The position numbers and the translations under genes are program-made. 40,863 bases of DNA from Patescibacteria group bacterium (GTDB lineage: Bacteria; Patescibacteriota; Patescibacteriia; Patescibacteriales; UBA12465): positions 1 through 40,863 of the forward strand of contig JAQUHX010000006.1 of NCBI GenBank assembly GCA_028681575.1, written 5' to 3'. Positions within the stretch are counted from its first letter, which is position 1, and every line of letters starts with the position of its first letter. The notes beneath the pieces were generated by a model, which was given only the letters and a program-made list of their open reading frames with translations, ran no database searches and was not told the origin of the DNA. Below, piece after piece: positions 38,419 to 40,863 of this stretch.

Positions 38419-39417
38419 ATGAATTTATCAAAGGTTCACCAGAGTTTAGTCGGAGAAGCACAGTTTCGCCATGTTCAGGCTGAGCAGGCAATTTTTAGAG
38501 ATTTAGTAGATACTTGGGAATTAGTAACTAATTTTCCTAAAGATTTACGCGCCCGTCTTCAGAAAGACTGCCCGCTAGTTATTGAGGCTGAATTGATGAG
38601 CAGCGCCGATAAATCTACTAGTAAGGCTTTAATTACTCTTGAAGATGGTTTAAAAATTGAGACCGTTTTGATTAGCCAAAATGATGGCCGGCAAACTGTC
38701 TGTGTTTCTTCTCAAGTTGGCTGTCCTTTAGCTTGCGAATTTTGTGCTACCGGTCAAAACGGCTTTAGTCGTAATTTACTGGCGGCTGAAATTGTTGAAC
38801 AGGTTTTATTTTGGCAGCGTTATCTAAAGAAAGAGGGTTTAAATCGAGTCGATAATGTTGTTTTTATGGGCATGGGTGAGCCGCTGTTAAATTATGAGCA
38901 AGTTATTAAAGCTTTAAAATGGCTTAATGATCCGGAGACTTTTAATTTAGGGGCGCGGCGTTTATCTATTTCTACGGTTGGGATTCCAGAGGAAATTAAA
39001 CGCTTGGCTGGCGAACCACTTCAACTTAATTTAGCAGTCTCTCTCCATTTTGCTAGCGATTTACAACGGGAACATTATATGCCAATTGCCCGAAAATATT
39101 CTTTAGAAGAATTAATGAAGGCTGTTTCTCTCTACCAAAAAAAAGCTGGCCGCCAAGTAATGTTTGAATATTTGATGATTAGAGGAATTAACGATAGTGA
39201 TAACGATGCCAAGCTCTTGGCTCAGCTTTTAAGTGGACGACCACTTTCAATGGTTAATCTGATTCCTTATAACCCTACCGGCCGCTTTCTTCCTAGTACC
39301 CCAGAACGGGTTAGGGAGTTTAAGAAAAGTTTAGAAGATTTAGGTCTTAAAGTCACTAAGCGCCGCTCCTATGGTGGCGACATTGCTGCCGCCTGTGGAC
39401 AGTTGGCTAAAAAATAA
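38419..39417 (+). CDS. rlmN: Dual-specificity 23S rRNA/tRNA adenine-C2 methyltransferase RlmN
   Basis: RlmN is a radical-SAM enzyme that methylates A2503 of 23S rRNA and, in some bacteria, A37 of tRNAs. The start is ATG 38419; the ORF-track start at 38350 lies inside the upstream gene. The 4Fe-4S motif is C102-x3-C106-x2-C109 in 'GCPLACEFCATG'. The 'FMGMGEPLLNY' SAM-binding motif, 'ISTVGIPEEIKRLA' and 'LAVSLHF' follow, and the essential C-terminal Cys is C326 in 'GGDIAAACGQLAKK'. At 332 residues it is somewhat shorter than E. coli RlmN (384), mainly at the N-terminus. It is two bases downstream of the phosphoesterase gene. Confidence 0.96.
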   Translation: MNLSKVHQSLVGEAQFRHVQAEQAIFRDLVDTWELVTNFPKDLRARLQKDCPLVIEAELMSSADKSTSKALITLEDGLKIETVLISQNDGRQTVCVSSQVGCPLACEFCATGQNGFSRNLLAAEIVEQVLFWQRYLKKEGLNRVDNVVFMGMGEPLLNYEQVIKALKWLNDPETFNLGARRLSISTVGIPEEIKRLAGEPLQLNLAVSLHFASDLQREHYMPIARKYSLEELMKAVSLYQKKAGRQVMFEYLMIRGINDSDNDAKLLAQLLSGRPLSMVNLIPYNPTGRFLPSTPERVREFKKSLEDLGLKVTKRRSYGGDIAAACGQLAKK

Positions 39418-39432
39418 TTTAATTTTATGTTT

Positions 39433-39460
39433 AAAAAACCTATCATTTTGATAGGTTTTT
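39433..39460. terminator. Bidirectional terminator between rlmN and the small secreted-protein gene
   Basis: AAAAACCTATCA (39434-39445) and TGATAGGTTTTT (39449-39460) form a perfect 12-bp stem with a TTT loop. Both strands end in a T-run, which suits the convergent genes on either side. Confidence 0.9.
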
Positions 39461-39476
39461 AGGTTATTTTTGAATT

Positions 39477-39839
39477 TTAGTAAAAAATCCATGAGACGGT
39501 GGCATTAATGTCCGTTGTTCTAAATATTGCCATATAACGAACATTGTCATTTGTGCCACTGTGTAAAAGCACAGTTTGTTGATTTACTCTACTAGTGTAA
39601 AAATTTTTCCACCCCGGATAAGTATCACTTTGCCAATATACAGAAACTTCAACATAATGCGGCCAAAGATTAGAAAAATTGTAATAAAAATAATAATCAC
39701 CGATAGAATTTGGTGAAAAGTAAACGCTAAGGTCTCCATTGATCGGCACATTGTTTCCGCTGGTTTGGGCAGATAAATTAGAAGGTAGAGCCACCCATAA
39801 AAATAAAAAAATTAAAATAACCCCAGTAATCTTTTTCAT
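39477..39839 (-). CDS. Small secreted protein of unknown function
   Basis: A 120-residue protein with a clear type I signal peptide (about 1-24, 'MKKITGVILIFLFLWVALPS', cleavage after 'LSA'). The mature part of about 96 residues is rich in Tyr, Phe, Trp, Asn and Ser, has no Cys, and alternates as expected for a beta-sandwich ('YYFYYNFSNLWPHYVEVSVYWQ'). I do not recognise the family. A well-formed minus-strand promoter and a shared terminator support it being a real gene. It stands alone on its strand, pointing toward rlmN. Confidence 0.7.
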   Translation of the reverse strand: MKKITGVILIFLFLWVALPSNLSAQTSGNNVPINGDLSVYFSPNSIGDYYFYYNFSNLWPHYVEVSVYWQSDTYPGWKNFYTSRVNQQTVLLHSGTNDNVRYMAIFRTTDINATVSWIFY

Positions 39840-39875
39840 TTTTAATAATTTTTAAATTGTTAATAATCTTTTTCA

Positions 39876-39904
39876 ATTATAATATAAATTTAATTATTTA
39901 ACAA
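39876..39904 (-). promoter_or_regulatory. Minus-strand promoter of the small secreted-protein gene
   Basis: Read on the minus strand: TTGTTA (39904-39899), a 17-base spacer and TATAAT (39881-39876). The predicted leader is about 30 bases and lacks a Shine-Dalgarno sequence. Confidence 0.65.
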
Positions 39905-39913
39905 ATTTTTTTA

Positions 39914-39942
39914 TTTACTTTTTTATAAAAATTAGTTAAAAT
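39914..39942 (+). promoter_or_regulatory. Candidate promoter of the last surface-protein gene
   Basis: TTTACT (39914-39919), a 17-base spacer and TAAAAT (39937-39942) on the plus strand, back to back with the minus-strand promoter above. Confidence 0.4.
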
Positions 39943-39985
39943 ACTTATATAAATTAAAAATTGTTTATTATTAAAAGATAAAAAC

Positions 39986-40863
39986 ATGTCTAAGCAAAAC
40001 AAAACTTATTTAAGTGCGGCGATGGTCATAATTATTCTTTTCGGTGCGGGCATCTATTTTTTATCAGGCTCTTCTGTTTTTAAAAATTATACTTGTGAAA
40101 AACGGGGCGGTGAGCTGGTCGGCCCCGATAAGCAAGAATGCTTTCCTAGAGATGTGAAGTTGGCAGCCACTAAAAATTTAAAAGGTAACACAATCACTAT
40201 TCCTGATAAAAGTGAAGAAGTGGCAAACCTTGACTCCTTAAAAAATAACTACGTTGCCGGCGCCCTTAAAAATACTACAGGGAAAATTGGTCAAGTGCTT
40301 ATTGACATTAATCAAGTAGAAAGTTTTTTAAATGGGGACTCATTTTTAGCTCCAATTCAAGTTGAGTATGAAAATGGAGACTATGCTCTTTATCTTGGAG
40401 CTTTTCAATTTGAGAGAGGTGATATTAGTAAAATAAATTTTCTTGGCGGGTATCTCGTTGCTGATGATGATAAGTATTTAGCAGATAAAATATCGGTAGA
40501 GTTAGGCGCTTATTTTCATACTATCAATGTTGCTTATCATCAAGAAAATGATTCTACTAACCAAAAGACGGCTATTATCAATTTAAACACGGAAGATGCT
40601 AAGTTTTATGTTGGTAAAAATTGTTCAGAGATTGCCAATATCGAAACTAGGGTCAGGGGTGATAATAAGGAGTATGAGGTTTGTGTTTGGGGTGACGGTA
40701 AAGAATGTGCCGTTTCTGCTTATGAGCAGGGGGCTTGTCCCTTAGATGGGTTTGAGATAGTAGGTTTAAATGAAGTTGATAAATACCTTAAGCTTCATGG
40801 AGTTTTATTGCCAGATGGTCGGTTTGTAAGCGATCCAGAACTGCCAGACTGTGATCAAGAAAA
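39986..40863 (+). CDS. Single-pass surface protein, C-terminus beyond the window
   Basis: Not in the ORF track because it has no stop codon before the window end. The frame from ATG 39986 stays open for 292 codons. A short cytoplasmic stretch precedes one membrane helix (about 11-28, 'AAMVIIILFGAGIYFLS'). The external part has a juxtamembrane Cys pair (C37 and C52) and further cysteines near the end ('NCSEIANIETR', 'YEVCVWGDGKECAVSAYEQGACP'). The middle resembles a beta-rich domain ('QVEYENGDYALYLGAF'). The family is not recognised. Its Cys-pair layout resembles the Gmad2 protein at 13495. No Shine-Dalgarno sequence is seen. Confidence 0.8.
   Translation, partial: MSKQNKTYLSAAMVIIILFGAGIYFLSGSSVFKNYTCEKRGGELVGPDKQECFPRDVKLAATKNLKGNTITIPDKSEEVANLDSLKNNYVAGALKNTTGKIGQVLIDINQVESFLNGDSFLAPIQVEYENGDYALYLGAFQFERGDISKINFLGGYLVADDDKYLADKISVELGAYFHTINVAYHQENDSTNQKTAIINLNTEDAKFYVGKNCSEIANIETRVRGDNKEYEVCVWGDGKECAVSAYEQGACPLDGFEIVGLNEVDKYLKLHGVLLPDGRFVSDPELPDCDQE

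Noticed and set aside
1-40863. Alternative genetic code with TGA as glycine (as in Gracilibacteria)
   Set aside because: TGA ends rmlD and the Gmad2 protein at sensible places, and the conserved proteins have no in-frame TGA.
1-40863. CRISPR arrays, insertion sequences, riboswitches, tmRNA, RNase P RNA
   Set aside because: No repeat-spacer pattern, transposase, terminal inverted repeats or recognisable RNA core was seen; the gaps are mostly too short for the larger RNAs.

Overview
The window looks like a piece of a Patescibacteria (Candidate Phyla Radiation) chromosome, probably a Parcubacteria-like lineage. The evidence is AT-rich, densely packed, mostly co-oriented genes; shortened versions of core enzymes (pyruvate kinase without its C-terminal domain, a half-length TsaB, a MurF-like ligase without its N-terminal domain); and surface families that I associate with these bacteria (DUF4012, DUF11-like, Gmad2 and a sigma region 4/HARE-HTH fusion). 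The genetic code reads as standard, because TGA ends two genes. Almost no gene has a correctly spaced Shine-Dalgarno sequence, and at least two promoters sit so close to the ATG that leaderless transcripts are expected. No CRISPR array, insertion sequence, prophage or rRNA was seen.

Layout. 1-1.0 kb: the 3' end of rarA, meeting an OmpR-type response regulator tail to tail. 1.2-6.6 kb: an RND efflux adaptor lipoprotein and pump, divergent from the regulator. 6.7-10.6 kb: typA, a degenerate HAD-like protein, rnhB (minus strand) and a YgjP-like metallopeptidase. 10.6-11.6 kb: tRNA-Leu(CAG), an unrecognised gene and tRNA-Val(CAC). 11.7-17.0 kb: a YvlD-like membrane protein, folC-like, a Gmad2 protein, cysS, dus and a short tsaB. 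17.0-22.5 kb: two consensus DnaA boxes, then a compact division and cell-wall operon (mraZ, rsmH, ftsL-like, ftsI, murF-like). 22.5-25.1 kb: rmlD, rmlA and a GT2 glycosyltransferase. 25.1-26.3 kb: the sigma region 4/HARE fusion. 26.4-33.7 kb: an envelope block (unknown membrane protein, GT4 glycosyltransferase, DUF4012 protein, large DUF11-like surface protein). 33.7-39.4 kb: tgt lacking its zinc cysteines, pyk, eno, a membrane-anchored metallophosphoesterase and rlmN. 39.5-40.9 kb: a small secreted protein (minus strand) and a single-pass surface protein that runs off the end.

How the genes fit together. The right half is largely about building the cell envelope: peptidoglycan synthesis and division, activated sugar supply, glycosyl transfer, and large anchored surface proteins. 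The left half carries efflux, translation and RNA maintenance, and stress GTPase functions. Terminators and promoters are compressed into gaps of 30-200 bases, and several signals do double duty: a terminator contains the 3' end of rnhB, and another terminator hairpin contains a DnaA box. No gene-free stretch exceeds about 300 bases. The longest gaps are 1018-1232 (divergent promoters), 10682-10856 (a GNRA-loop hairpin) and 11337-11507 (a terminator and the tRNA-Val promoter).
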